Part shown: positions 44,813 to 55,462 of the stretch, piece after piece
Layout: each line of letters starts with the position of its first letter
How positions within the stretch are numbered: the stretch's first letter is position 1
Origin: Nitrosospira briensis
GTDB taxonomy: Bacteria; Pseudomonadota; Gammaproteobacteria; Burkholderiales; Nitrosomonadaceae
Reading direction: 5' to 3'
DNA length: 64,000 nt
Assembly (NCBI RefSeq): GCF_900115125.1
Contig: NZ_FOVJ01000001.1
Span: forward strand, 62,001-126,000
Made by a program: the position numbers and the translations under genes
The notes under the pieces: model-generated
What the model saw: the letters and a program-made list of their open reading frames with translations, nothing else
Told to the model about the DNA's origin: nothing
Databases searched by the model: none

Positions 44813-47800
44813 TCAACAGCGTGGGCATGGATCCATTTCTTTCTCGCCCTCCTTGCCCAGCTTGCATTCGCGCGGCGGTGCTGCTGAGTAATCACAGAGC
44901 AAGAATGCCCTTACAACTAAGCCAATGTCACATGGAAAGATTAGCGTTCCGAGATCGCGAGTTTCATCAGCGCAAAGAGGATCTAACTGAATGTCGAGAA
45001 TTCCGTGATAAAAACACGGCCAATCTGCGGAAGCGATACAATAAATATCTTCCATATCACATTCATCCCATTTGCCTTTCAGGTATTGGCGGCCATTATT
45101 AAGCACAAATTTAACGACATGATGAACACTTGGAGCCGCCTCCGCCGCTTCGATCAATAATCCGATCCGGTGGATGGAAACGTCGCGGTGACCCGGAAGA
45201 AACGGGAACATGTTCTGGCTCAATTTGACGCGCAGATGTTTATGCGACTCTCCATTTTCTGAAAATAGAGACCAGGCTTCAGGCAGTTCACGCTTCAAAT
45301 CGAACAAACGTACGCCCGCACCGGGTAAATACTTTTGCGCCACCTCATTCGCCGCTTGCCGCAAAAGATCTCCTCCCTCACGAGTTGTATAGCTCAGATG
45401 CATGACCATGTCGCTCATGGTATCGAGGTCGAAGTAATTATTCTCAGGAGGCAACTCGATGCGCCAGCGGCTGACGGCGCCGGCAAATTCGAATGGCAGA
45501 TAACGCTCATCCCGGAAATTCAGTTCGAATAGTCCACCGTCGCGTTGTCCAGTCGATGTAGCGATTGCTTCGGTAGCCGCATATTGCTTCGCGATGCGCG
45601 GATCATCAGGCAGCGCTTCATAGCCGTTGCCCATCTTGCCTTTCGGGCAGCATCCGCTTGGTGGAACATTCAGCCGAGGATCAACTCGTGTCGAACTGCT
45701 AAGTAGTGTCAACCGACAATGAATGCCGGTGTAAGGTCCGACGACACAGGGGATGGTCAAGGTCACGTTCTTTATTCGACGCATGTAATGACCAGGATAA
45801 TCGAGATCGAACATCCACTCTGGAATGTCTATTTCGCAATAACCGGTCAACTTGAGTTGTAAGAAGGCCTCCGGCATATGCAAGCGCAATGAAATGTTCT
45901 TCATTAACTCGTATTCCCGGCAGTTTTCGTCATAATAGGCCTTTTCCATCTGCCGGATGGCGAGTTGCAATCGTTCGCCTGCAAGCAAACCTTCGTGCAG
46001 GTTATCCCAGAGTTCGGAAGGGATAAAACTACGCGCCGAGTGGCCACGTTCATAGTTGAAAGCCCGTTGGGCCTGCCGAGCCGTGTGCCATGCAAGCTCG
46101 TACATCTGGTAATACAACGATGCGGTTTCCCGCTGCATCCACAAGTAGAGCGAATGGCTGGTAAACTTGTCACGTAAAAAGTCGTGGACCTCGGCGGCAT
46201 TCTCAATCTGGCGTTGATGATTATTCAACTCACGTAGGGCCATATCTCGCCGCCGCTCAGCCGCCAGAATCTGCCGCTCGATTTGCTCGATTTCGACGGT
46301 GAGTACATCCACCTGATGTTGCCATTCATCCTCGCGGCGATCCCAGCCTGCCTTGGTTAGCCCTAACGATGCCGACGTGCTGATGATTTCAGCCACTGCA
46401 TTCGCTATGGTTCCGGTTGCCGAAAAAATATGGCTCAATTTTTCGCCCGGCGGCAGTTTGACAAAATTGCAGGGAAATCCAACGTGTGGGTCAGGGATCA
46501 AGTTCATGAACTGACCGATTGCAACGGCAACGTTGCCAGCGGTCCGCACTGTCGATGAAGAGATAGTCAGGGGTTCGTATTGCACTTCTCCGCTAATCAA
46601 GCTGTTGGCTATCAAGGTCTTGTAATAGTGCAAACGCGTTTGCGCACCCTCCTTCGATTTTTTCGATGCGTCTACCTGCAAGGCCGCGTCGCGCCATTGG
46701 AGCTGGCGTATGTCCAAGGCCAAATTCAACAGCTGCCGTTCGTGCATGGCGCGTATCATCGACAGGTATTCTGCATCGCCTTTTTCATAGGCAGCCAGCA
46801 ACGCGCTGCCGAGTGCACGCACCTCGCCTGCCAGTTCCTGTGCCTTTTGTATCAACACGAGGAAGCGATAGCAACTTTGCGGCAGACAAGAATCGGCTTG
46901 GTCAGCACAAGTTTCCTCAGTACTCTTCCAACAATCCCGGAGATTGCTATTTCCGAAATACGGCATATCCAGATTTGGTTGTCCATTCTTAAGCCGCTTG
47001 GCATTGAGACACGCATGAATCAGGCTCAGGCGGTCATCCACAGCCGTATACAAACAAAGCAATCGCGGATTGATAGCTGCGCAATCAGACTCAAATTCTG
47101 ACACGGTCGATGGTTCCGGGCCATCATCCTTGGATAACACTGTCTCTGGCGTTGAGCCTAGTATCCGGGCGGCAGTATCAAAAATAACACGGGCTTTTTG
47201 AAATGCTTCGGGCGTATTTTTCCGCATCAGCACGTCGCCCCATTGCAACAGCGTTTCCAAATACTGCATCAGTATGGCTCGTTCCCTTACCTCGGTGTCA
47301 GAGACCGGGTCGCTGGCACAACAGCATATTTTCCTCCCGCGTACCGGTACGGTTGCGCCGCCAGGAATAAAGGAAGACGGGGGAATGTTATCTTGCCGGC
47401 ACTCGATCCAGGTATTGTCTTGCAACAGCGGGCTATAGCTCATTTCGTACCACTTCAACGCCGCTTCGAAACGGCAATGCGCTCGTAGGTGGTCAGCTAC
47501 CATAATCACCGGACTGAACATTGACAGGGGCAATAAGGGTGCGCCGGGGTCAAACCAGGCAAAGAAGGGGAAGGCGGTTAATCCGCCGATCAGGCCTGGG
47601 GTGTTCGGAGGGGCAATCGTTGGCAACACAATGGCTGCATCTTCCGCTAGGTCATAGCGGAAGCCTGGCGGCGGGGCAGGCGGAAAGCCAGTTGGCGTCA
47701 CGCCATTTATCACCTCGAAATTAAGCGAATCTCCGCGCCGTCCATGGAAGAGTAGTTGAGCGTCCCCATCTATTCTTACTCCTTCATAGGACCGGCGGGA

Positions 47801-50800
47801 GTGCTGAAATTCGCCGTTGTGTACTCGGCACCAGTGCAGATGCACCATTCGTTCCGATTCCCAATGCAGCAAGCCCGGCAGCTTTTCTGGGCGGTGCCAG
47901 TCTGTTTGTGGATCGTCAGCTGTTGCGCCCCATTCGGGGATTTGTTCCTGAGCGTCGTAGCGATGAGCACTCTCGAGCCAAAAATAATACTCATCCACCT
48001 GCGCTGGATGCAATTTGCCACAGATCTCGCAGCATCCGGAAACTTCCGATGGCGTGCACTTCGGCTCAAAGGTTGTCGTGGCCGGTGGTATGCCCCCGGC
48101 GGCCACCCGTATGAACTTCGTGCCCAAGCGAATGGCAGCCTGTAGCCACATTGGCAGGCTACGAAAATTGGCGTCTTGCCGGTCGATGGCAGCCTGCTGA
48201 AACAAGGTGGGACCGTTCTCACCCGGCCGACTCACGGGCACATTTACAGGTTCCTCAATGGGAGGCGGATTTTTGGCCGGCCTTCCCAGTGGCGCCAGCC
48301 ATGTGGGCCGTGCATGCCGATCCGGTGTCCCCATCAGCCCCAGCCCCTCCGGCACAGGATCGAGTATTTGCATGATCGCTGGTTCCCGGTGTTGAAGAAG
48401 CGTTAAACCGGGATGAGCCGGTGGACGTGGACCGTTCCAATAAGCCAGACCACCAGGAACAGGCAACGTCAATGCAGTTCTCCGCAACTCGGAGTCCAGA
48501 AACTGGAAAGCCTCCGTATGCTGTGCTTTCTTCAATTCATCCCATTCAATCCAGTTTTCCCGATATATAAGTCGACGCTTACAAGCTTCCCACACACGAT
48601 AACTCGCAAAGTGTCGATCCCAGACGAGGATAAAATTCGAAGGAATAACGAGACGTTCGCCATCAACCATTTCGAGCCCCAACCGCGCTCGCTGAACAAA
48701 CAATTGGATTGCGCTAATGGCCTCTTCAATACGGCTTGCTTTCTGGCAGAGCCCTGCTTCCACATCCATCAACAGGAGATCGGTGAGATGTTTGACTTGG
48801 GTAGCAAATCCTCCCCAAGGGATTGGAACGCGGTTCAGATGGGTGAGGTATGCCACGAGCGCCTGTCGTCCTCGCTCGCGTAAGCAGTCGTTCAAGAGCT
48901 TGATTTCTTTGTAGCGGCGTGGCTCGCCATTTTCTATACAGCCATCGCGATAGAATTGAGTCAGATTAGCATTGCCCACCAGGACGGGTCCGTCGGATAC
49001 CCAAAGGAATACTTTAGCGGCAGTTATATCCCTTGGGTAAAAATTATGCAGCAGCAAACGAACCCATTTCTCGGATTGCCAAACCCGAACGGCCCAACGA
49101 TCATCCTCCAAGTCGGCGCTCGTCACATCGTATGAAAGGTCGGCTTGCGTGGCGTCGAAGTATGGGAGAACCAAAGTATGGTGACGGATATCGATTCCCA
49201 GATGTCGTAGCAGATGAGCAGGGTTGTCCTCGTGAGTCTCCGCTGCTTCGTGGAAGAGCAACCACGCCGGGTGCTCCGGCGAACACTGGCTTTCCTTGCG
49301 CATCACGGTGTAATCGAATAGCCGCTCCCACCAGTCGAACATTGCCTGCTGGCGCTGGGGCGACGGGTCGACCCGCTGATCTTGCGTCGCTGGCGGCGAT
49401 TCATAATTGTCCAGCACCGGCAGGAAATTCGGATCGAAATTGGCCTTGTGCGTAACAAAGCCACCCCCGCTTCGATAGTAGGCTTGTCCAGAAAAATTGA
49501 CAGGATGCGAGAGAATGTAATCAAGTTCCGACTGCCCGTCATCCGCAACTCCTCTGGCCGAAAGACCGAGTCGATTGACAAGGAGCAAGATTTTGAACGT
49601 CCGTTGATAGGTCCGCCGGATATCACGTACGGTGCTGGTGAAATGTACGGTGAGAAAATCGTTGGCAGCACCACTTAATTCCAGCCCGGTAAGCAATGTA
49701 TCGTTCTTTTGATCCTGGAACAATTTGTCATAAGGAACGACCGCCCAGTCTTCGCCAGAGTCCGGCCCCTTGTATTTCAATTGGAAGCCGGTCGTGTGTG
49801 GGCAGATGTCCTCCGGCCCCTCGAAGACCAGGGGTTTTCGCTCCAGTTCGATCAACAGGTCGTAAAAGCCCTTCTTCAGGGGAATCGGTTTGGAGCAATG
49901 ACCTGGTGCTTCTTCGTTTAGCCAATCATGTGCAAGTAACACCCATGTCCTCTGGCCACGCCTCAGTATGACTCGCCAGCGATGCGATTCCGAGATATGC
50001 TCAAAATCGGGCAATTGACATGGTGGAGTGGGTGCGCCTGCGCCAAATCCATAAGAACCAGCACATTCGATCAACAATAGCCCTTGCCAACGCAGCAGGA
50101 ACGGCTCGGCACCGCCGATCATGGAGCCGTCGGTGTTGGCGATGGCAAATCCGTTACGTATGGCGGCAACCTTCAATTGCTGAGGAGCCAGCGAAAAGCC
50201 CATCGAAGGTAGAATGGTTGGGATGGGAGCATTGGAGGCGTTTTCTTCAGGCCCGAACGCTTCCAGGCCACCCCGTACTTCACGCCAACGCAATGCTTTC
50301 CCCGCATCGAAGTACTCCGCCAGCATTCCGGTTCCTCTCAAACCCAAAAGTGCGGCATATGCGCCACCATTGGGTTGCGGTTGCCAGGTCAGGTTGGGAG
50401 GCGATAGGCCGTTGTCGTTTTCCCATGGCGTAATGGCTCGGTTCTCGTTAGCCCACAGGTTTTTTAACAACAATTTCGCCAGCGCCACACCTTCAGGATT
50501 CTCTGAGCTTGTGACATGATCGACATGAGCCGCCAAATGTTCGGCAATGATTTGGGAGCGCTGGTAGAACCGTGCAAATTCCGTCTGGAACCAGGCCCAG
50601 CGTTTGGCCTCGTCGGGTTCCTGGATCATGCATTCTTCCGCCTCACCAAAATTCGCAAAAATGAATGCGAAACGAGCCAGATCGACTCGCGGAAGAAAGT
50701 ACAAGTCGCGCACGGCAGCCTGTTCGAGCGGGGTCAATTGCCGGATGCGGCCGAGCTTGGCCAGCACTGCCTCGTCCGTAAGCGAAACTTGTGTCCACAA

Positions 50801-53800
50801 TTCGTTCGCGGTCGCGTCGTACTGAAACGGTCCATTCGGAGGGGTGTTCCATAAGGGTACTGAAGTTATAGCAAGCGGAACCCGGTATTGACGTTCTGAC
50901 ACGCTGATAACCATCCCGCTGCCAGCCAGAATTCCGGGAAAGAAATGTTGCCCGAGCGCAAGCCAGGAGTTACTTCCAGACAAAGATGCTAGACCGAATT
51001 CTTCCCAGAGCACCGACTCCATGCGTGTCCAGGTCCACTGCGTCGCGTTTTCCGGACAAACTTCGACTGCCATAAGTTTCTTCCGGAGCATATACAGATT
51101 CAAATCTTCGTCATCCGGCAGCCCGAAGGGAGATTCTCTCGTCTCATTGTCGGTTTGTAACGGGAACGGATCATCACCCCGTAAGTGCGCTTCCGTTGTA
51201 AAGAGGAAAAGCAGTTCGCCCACTCTGAATCCAGAGGCGTAGATTTTCGCAAGTATCTCCGCGAAGCGTAGCGTGTGTGTAGGATGAGCATGCCAGGTGT
51301 CAGCCGGATTGCCCGGATCGAAACCGGCCAGCGCGGAAAGCTGATCCAGATTATTTTCCAACAATTTGATGAATTCAGGTTCCCGCAAACAGCAATGGTG
51401 CACATTAACGGCATATTGCTGAATCTGGTAGAGCAGATGCTCTATCGCCCAGTTGCGCTTGGAAGCGCCAGGGGTCCAAAATGCCAGCAGGTGCAAACGC
51501 TCTGCCCCCGTGACATTGGCGACCAGGGGAGTGCCGTCCGTAAGCGATAATTGGAAATTGTCGCGAAACATCTGGAACGCGGCCAGCTGACGGATGAAAT
51601 CGGGGTTGATATTTGTCCCGATGAACAATCGCAGCACGACGCAGATGTCGCATAATTCTGCGAACGTGTAATGCGCATTTCCCACGTCCTGCAATTTGCG
51701 CCAAAGGCGGATGAAGATCATAAGCTGCTTGAGTGCCTCCGCCGGATCGGCGGGATCGATAAACTCGATTCGGTACTTGTCCAGGCAACAAGGCTCACAA
51801 TCCGGAAATTCTCTTTCTGGCTCGCTGGGTGTTCTCCATTGTAGCCTGAATTTCACGAATTCCGATTTCCATAATTCGAGAAACTCACAATACGTCAGAC
51901 AAGTACGTCCCAGAAACTCATCAAGTTGTAGTACCACTTCCGTCCAATGTTTGCCCTCTTGCGCTTCAAGATTTTCCGATTCGAAACCATACATCCTATA
52001 CAGTGGAATGAAAACATTCTCTGCCTCGCGCCTGCCGCGGCCCCTGCGCCTGGGAGGAGTCCCAGCCGTCACGATATCGTTTTGAAACAGGGTGGCGTAC
52101 TCTTCGGATGTAATGCAGAGATATTCAATTGCTGTTTCGATTCGCACAGGATAACGCCAGAGATGTCTCTGGAATTCCGCGGTTTCCTGGGCCGGGTCCA
52201 GTACAAATTCGGTAATGTCTTTTCTGAAGCGGCGCATGGCGGCATAACGGCGAGTGCCGAGCTGCCGCAGATAGGTGCGTGAAATATCCAGGGGCTGGGA
52301 ATAGGGCAGTATGCAGGAAGAGAAATCAGCTTTCAGCTTGTCGTATGCAGTTTGCGCTTTGGTTGGCACGGCAGGTGTGGAATGTTCAGGCAAAGCCTCG
52401 AACAATGTCACAGGATCATGGAGGAAGGCACTAGGGTCCGGATCGGTATTCGGACTGAGTTGATGACCGCCCACTTGATCGCTTGCCGTATCAAAAACAG
52501 CACCAAAGGCGTCGCCGCTAGCGGCCATGTGCTCCAGCGATTCGTTGACTAGGTCAATCAAGGGCAGAGGCACTTCCAGGTTGGCTTTTGTCGTCAACAA
52601 GTTCCCCAACGGTCCGCGTCGTGTTGCAAGCAGGCCGTCTAAATATAATGTTGCTTCAGAGGGTAACGGTGTCTCGCACGTGGACTCTGTCGCCACACGG
52701 AGTAGATCATGCAGATAAGCAACCGGCCCCAGTGGCGATAAATGTGCAGGGGGGATGCAGTTGACCAGAGCACCCTCGAGGTTAACGGGTTTGAAATTGT
52801 CAGGGTTAGGGGTGGGCGGCGGTTCGGCTACGCCGGCATTTTCCCAGATCGTATCTGCGTGATCATACGCAACAGAACCGGTGAGAGCCTCCTGGAACTC
52901 CGTTTTCGAAAATTGTGCGACGATGCCGGTACTTGTCAAGCCTCTGGCCCACAGTGCCTCAATCACAGAAAACTGCAGGTCTTCCGGCGTGATACCCTCT
53001 GTCAGGTTGATGAGACCCTGGATACAAAATAACCATTCGGTGAATTGTTCCTGAGCGTCCGGATCATCGGGAAAAACCGTTTCAAGTGCGGCAGCCAATT
53101 CATCGGAATCCCAACCGCTGAACAAAAAGCCCGGATAAGCGGCCAACAATGCGTCTACCACATTATTGCGGCGGTCCAATAGCGGCGCTTCCCCGACCTC
53201 TGGCGCCGCCGGTGGTTCAAAAACATTAGGCACATCAAAAAATTTGCGGAGGTGGCGGATGAAGGCCTGCGTTCTTTCTTCCGTCGTGCCGGGCTTCGTG
53301 AATTCCGGGAGTAGTTCTGGATTCGGGTGCAGTAACGATTCCCAGTCGCCGTTGGTCTTGTCAGCAAGCTCGCTCGCGTTGTCGACGCCGAAAGCGGCCG
53401 CTTTGATTGCGTCTACTAAAGGATTGTGTGCCTTTGTGACCGCGCACAGTATCAAATCCAGATGTCCTGCGATATCAGCAGCTGTCAGGGAACCCCAGAA
53501 TATATTGATATCTGCTTCAATACGGCTCAGCCAGTTACTTATGAGGCCATGAATTTCGGTCGCTGGCATGACTTCGCATTCCGGGGTTCCCGATTCACCT
53601 ACCACGCCTAGCGCCCGTAATCGCCGGGCGGCCTGGAAGCGGTTGATTCCTGCCGGCTCAGCCATTACATTGTCTTCGATGGCCGCTTCGATGTTGATTA
53701 TAATCTGTGGCTCGGCATCCAGTTGCACCATCTTGTAACGTTGCTCTCGCGCCACTTGCGGCGGCAGAATAGCGGTAAGTGCATAGAAATACTCGGCAGG

Positions 53801-54808
53801 CACTTCAAACACCGGGGCCATCGCCGCAGCCCCGGGTCCTTTCAAGATTACCTTTGCTTGCCCGCTTGGTGGGATTGGTATTACCGGAAAGTGAAAACCT
53901 ACTCGCGAGGCTGTCCTGCTTTCTTCCTCACACCAAATAGCGGCGGACAGCGAGTAAATAAAATTGGCCAACCGCTCGGCTTCGCTATTGTGCGTGGTGT
54001 AATAGGTGAGCAATTCACCTTCGAATATACGTCGGTCGCGTTCTTCATCACTGTCCACCGTTTGCGGACCGGTGTAAATCTCTTCGAACGAACGCTTGGG
54101 AACAGGCAGAGGATAGGCGATGCGATCCCATACGATCTCATAGGCAATGTGACGGCTACTCGCTCGCGTGAGGTCCGCTATGCTGGATATATCACCGGGT
54201 TCCGCGTTCAGTACATTCTCTACAGCCGCGCGAAGATCAGTAAAGTTGGGCGCGGTGCCATCTTCGGGAACAACCACCGTGGTGCCGAGTTGCTGCCCGG
54301 GCGACGGTAATGCCAGGTGCAGGCTGATGGGTTGCAGCGCCAGAAAGTCGTTTGGATCAGCCGGTATTGGAGCGGGCGCTACCGGCACATTGTAGTAGAT
54401 TTGTTTATGAACAATCTCGTTGCTCCCACGCCTGATGATCAGGCGGATATCAGCAGCGCTGTACTCGCCTCCGGCTGGCGGGTCAGGAATTTCGATGACG
54501 GCGGTGGCAACTGCAAATAAATATCGTTGGGAAATTGGCGGTGGCAGTGGCGGTGGCGGTATAGTAACGACACTGAAATGTTGCGTAATCCGATTGTCAG
54601 GATCCTGAATGGGGGTGGGATCAGGTGATGGGGAAGGAGGTAAAATTGGCGCGATATGGGTAGCCGTTCCGAATGCTGGTCCGCTACCCGTTGAATCAGC
54701 AAATGACACTTCGTGAGCATCAATCGATAGCCCGTCCAGATATCCGGTAAAATCTTCTGCGGTGATCGGCTCTACCGGATGCAGTCGAATAATAAGTAGG
54801 GATGGCAT
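44813..54808 (-). CDS. Tc toxin TcA-like pore-forming subunit
   Basis: A single 3,331-codon gene, longer than the usual TcA of about 2,500. The start at 54808 follows AAGGAG; an ATG 13 codons upstream has no good site. The N-terminal 200 residues are a beta-rich module with a Pro-rich stretch (PPPPLPPP at about 100). A shell region with helical repeats follows; then a PA14-like module from about 1485, the neuraminidase-like region at about 1890-2060 (DLLLMDVEAGLCQKASRIEE), the conserved CEICGKLHPAQVDEYYFWL (about 2290), coiled-coil translocation-channel helices (about 2770-2900), and a TcB-binding end (DYPGHYMRRIKNVTLTIP at about 3005) with a Cys-rich tip. It would form the pentameric receptor-binding pore. 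Confidence 0.86.
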   Translation of the reverse strand: MPSLLIIRLHPVEPITAEDFTGYLDGLSIDAHEVSFADSTGSGPAFGTATHIAPILPPSPSPDPTPIQDPDNRITQHFSVVTIPPPPLPPPISQRYLFAVATAVIEIPDPPAGGEYSAADIRLIIRRGSNEIVHKQIYYNVPVAPAPIPADPNDFLALQPISLHLALPSPGQQLGTTVVVPEDGTAPNFTDLRAAVENVLNAEPGDISSIADLTRASSRHIAYEIVWDRIAYPLPVPKRSFEEIYTGPQTVDSDEERDRRIFEGELLTYYTTHNSEAERLANFIYSLSAAIWCEEESRTASRVGFHFPVIPIPPSGQAKVILKGPGAAAMAPVFEVPAEYFYALTAILPPQVAREQRYKMVQLDAEPQIIINIEAAIEDNVMAEPAGINRFQAARRLRALGVVGESGTPECEVMPATEIHGLISNWLSRIEADINIFWGSLTAADIAGHLDLILCAVTKAHNPLVDAIKAAAFGVDNASELADKTNGDWESLLHPNPELLPEFTKPGTTEERTQAFIRHLRKFFDVPNVFEPPAAPEVGEAPLLDRRNNVVDALLAAYPGFLFSGWDSDELAAALETVFPDDPDAQEQFTEWLFCIQGLINLTEGITPEDLQFSVIEALWARGLTSTGIVAQFSKTEFQEALTGSVAYDHADTIWENAGVAEPPPTPNPDNFKPVNLEGALVNCIPPAHLSPLGPVAYLHDLLRVATESTCETPLPSEATLYLDGLLATRRGPLGNLLTTKANLEVPLPLIDLVNESLEHMAASGDAFGAVFDTASDQVGGHQLSPNTDPDPSAFLHDPVTLFEALPEHSTPAVPTKAQTAYDKLKADFSSCILPYSQPLDISRTYLRQLGTRRYAAMRRFRKDITEFVLDPAQETAEFQRHLWRYPVRIETAIEYLCITSEEYATLFQNDIVTAGTPPRRRGRGRREAENVFIPLYRMYGFESENLEAQEGKHWTEVVLQLDEFLGRTCLTYCEFLELWKSEFVKFRLQWRTPSEPEREFPDCEPCCLDKYRIEFIDPADPAEALKQLMIFIRLWRKLQDVGNAHYTFAELCDICVVLRLFIGTNINPDFIRQLAAFQMFRDNFQLSLTDGTPLVANVTGAERLHLLAFWTPGASKRNWAIEHLLYQIQQYAVNVHHCCLREPEFIKLLENNLDQLSALAGFDPGNPADTWHAHPTHTLRFAEILAKIYASGFRVGELLFLFTTEAHLRGDDPFPLQTDNETRESPFGLPDDEDLNLYMLRKKLMAVEVCPENATQWTWTRMESVLWEEFGLASLSGSNSWLALGQHFFPGILAGSGMVISVSERQYRVPLAITSVPLWNTPPNGPFQYDATANELWTQVSLTDEAVLAKLGRIRQLTPLEQAAVRDLYFLPRVDLARFAFIFANFGEAEECMIQEPDEAKRWAWFQTEFARFYQRSQIIAEHLAAHVDHVTSSENPEGVALAKLLLKNLWANENRAITPWENDNGLSPPNLTWQPQPNGGAYAALLGLRGTGMLAEYFDAGKALRWREVRGGLEAFGPEENASNAPIPTILPSMGFSLAPQQLKVAAIRNGFAIANTDGSMIGGAEPFLLRWQGLLLIECAGSYGFGAGAPTPPCQLPDFEHISESHRWRVILRRGQRTWVLLAHDWLNEEAPGHCSKPIPLKKGFYDLLIELERKPLVFEGPEDICPHTTGFQLKYKGPDSGEDWAVVPYDKLFQDQKNDTLLTGLELSGAANDFLTVHFTSTVRDIRRTYQRTFKILLLVNRLGLSARGVADDGQSELDYILSHPVNFSGQAYYRSGGGFVTHKANFDPNFLPVLDNYESPPATQDQRVDPSPQRQQAMFDWWERLFDYTVMRKESQCSPEHPAWLLFHEAAETHEDNPAHLLRHLGIDIRHHTLVLPYFDATQADLSYDVTSADLEDDRWAVRVWQSEKWVRLLLHNFYPRDITAAKVFLWVSDGPVLVGNANLTQFYRDGCIENGEPRRYKEIKLLNDCLRERGRQALVAYLTHLNRVPIPWGGFATQVKHLTDLLLMDVEAGLCQKASRIEEAISAIQLFVQRARLGLEMVDGERLVIPSNFILVWDRHFASYRVWEACKRRLIYRENWIEWDELKKAQHTEAFQFLDSELRRTALTLPVPGGLAYWNGPRPPAHPGLTLLQHREPAIMQILDPVPEGLGLMGTPDRHARPTWLAPLGRPAKNPPPIEEPVNVPVSRPGENGPTLFQQAAIDRQDANFRSLPMWLQAAIRLGTKFIRVAAGGIPPATTTFEPKCTPSEVSGCCEICGKLHPAQVDEYYFWLESAHRYDAQEQIPEWGATADDPQTDWHRPEKLPGLLHWESERMVHLHWCRVHNGEFQHSRRSYEGVRIDGDAQLLFHGRRGDSLNFEVINGVTPTGFPPAPPPGFRYDLAEDAAIVLPTIAPPNTPGLIGGLTAFPFFAWFDPGAPLLPLSMFSPVIMVADHLRAHCRFEAALKWYEMSYSPLLQDNTWIECRQDNIPPSSFIPGGATVPVRGRKICCCASDPVSDTEVRERAILMQYLETLLQWGDVLMRKNTPEAFQKARVIFDTAARILGSTPETVLSKDDGPEPSTVSEFESDCAAINPRLLCLYTAVDDRLSLIHACLNAKRLKNGQPNLDMPYFGNSNLRDCWKSTEETCADQADSCLPQSCYRFLVLIQKAQELAGEVRALGSALLAAYEKGDAEYLSMIRAMHERQLLNLALDIRQLQWRDAALQVDASKKSKEGAQTRLHYYKTLIANSLISGEVQYEPLTISSSTVRTAGNVAVAIGQFMNLIPDPHVGFPCNFVKLPPGEKLSHIFSATGTIANAVAEIISTSASLGLTKAGWDRREDEWQHQVDVLTVEIEQIERQILAAERRRDMALRELNNHQRQIENAAEVHDFLRDKFTSHSLYLWMQRETASLYYQMYELAWHTARQAQRAFNYERGHSARSFIPSELWDNLHEGLLAGERLQLAIRQMEKAYYDENCREYELMKNISLRLHMPEAFLQLKLTGYCEIDIPEWMFDLDYPGHYMRRIKNVTLTIPCVVGPYTGIHCRLTLLSSSTRVDPRLNVPPSGCCPKGKMGNGYEALPDDPRIAKQYAATEAIATSTGQRDGGLFELNFRDERYLPFEFAGAVSRWRIELPPENNYFDLDTMSDMVMHLSYTTREGGDLLRQAANEVAQKYLPGAGVRLFDLKRELPEAWSLFSENGESHKHLRVKLSQNMFPFLPGHRDVSIHRIGLLIEAAEAAPSVHHVVKFVLNNGRQYLKGKWDECDMEDIYCIASADWPCFYHGILDIQLDPLCADETRDLGTLIFPCDIGLVVRAFLLCDYSAAPPRECKLGKEGEKEMDPCPRC

Positions 54809-55219
54809 CGGTTTCTCCTTCAGCAAGCGATGCTTGCTCTCAGTCAAATTTAAAATGTTCTACATGGTGGTCTAGGTTTCAGGTTAATCCCGATTTAGGT
54901 ACATCTTTTCGGCATTTCAGCAATACGTAAATTCTTACTCTAGCGTGTCTCCATTTTCATTCAACGGGCCTCAGGTAGGCTTCACCTTACGCTGGTGGCT
55001 GAAAGCTTCTTCTCGAACTTAAGAATGAACTCGTTCATCAGGCAGATTTCTAAAGTCGGGATAGTGCCAGAACAGCAATCTTCTATATCGAGCTGTTCTA
55101 TAATCCCCAGCGGATCCATCAAACCTTGGAATAGTCAGTGCGGTAGCATTTGAGCAGGCTAGCAGTGAAATTCCAAATTAAACGGTCCGGAAAATACGGT
55201 TAGCTCAGTATGTCTCCTA
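54809..55219. other. Gap before the TcA gene
   Basis: About 410 nt between the small immunity-position gene and the TcA gene. No gene or repeat was recognised. It probably carries the RBS region and perhaps a promoter for the TcA gene. Short frames here have no signals. Confidence 0.4.
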
Positions 55220-55462
55220 TTAATTAACGATATAAACAATTTCCCCTGGTTGGGGCACTCTTTCCTCTTTCTTGATCAGCACGTCCAGGGCACTCCGGTC
55301 CGGCCAGTATTTCAGTCCTGAGACTACTACTTCCCCGCACTTTCCGAACCGAATCAGGTCTCCATTTTTGATGTGAAGCTCATTTTTAGAACTGATGCTG
55401 ATTGACACGATCCAATCCTCATGCAACGAAAAAATTCTTTGAACATCACCTATTTTATTCAT
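55220..55462 (-). CDS. Small protein in the immunity position
   Basis: An 80-residue protein whose start overlaps the last codons of the TcB-TcC gene by 8 nt, with AGGAGTACCTT placed as its ribosome site inside that gene. It has a small-beta-barrel-like pattern: SLHEDWIVSISISSKNEL, NGDLIRFGKCGEVVVSGLKY and ALDVLIKKEERVPQPGEIVYIVN. Its position directly after the variable toxin tip is that of immunity proteins in polymorphic toxin systems. I cannot match it to a named immunity family. Confidence 0.65.
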   Translation of the reverse strand: MNKIGDVQRIFSLHEDWIVSISISSKNELHIKNGDLIRFGKCGEVVVSGLKYWPDRSALDVLIKKEERVPQPGEIVYIVN

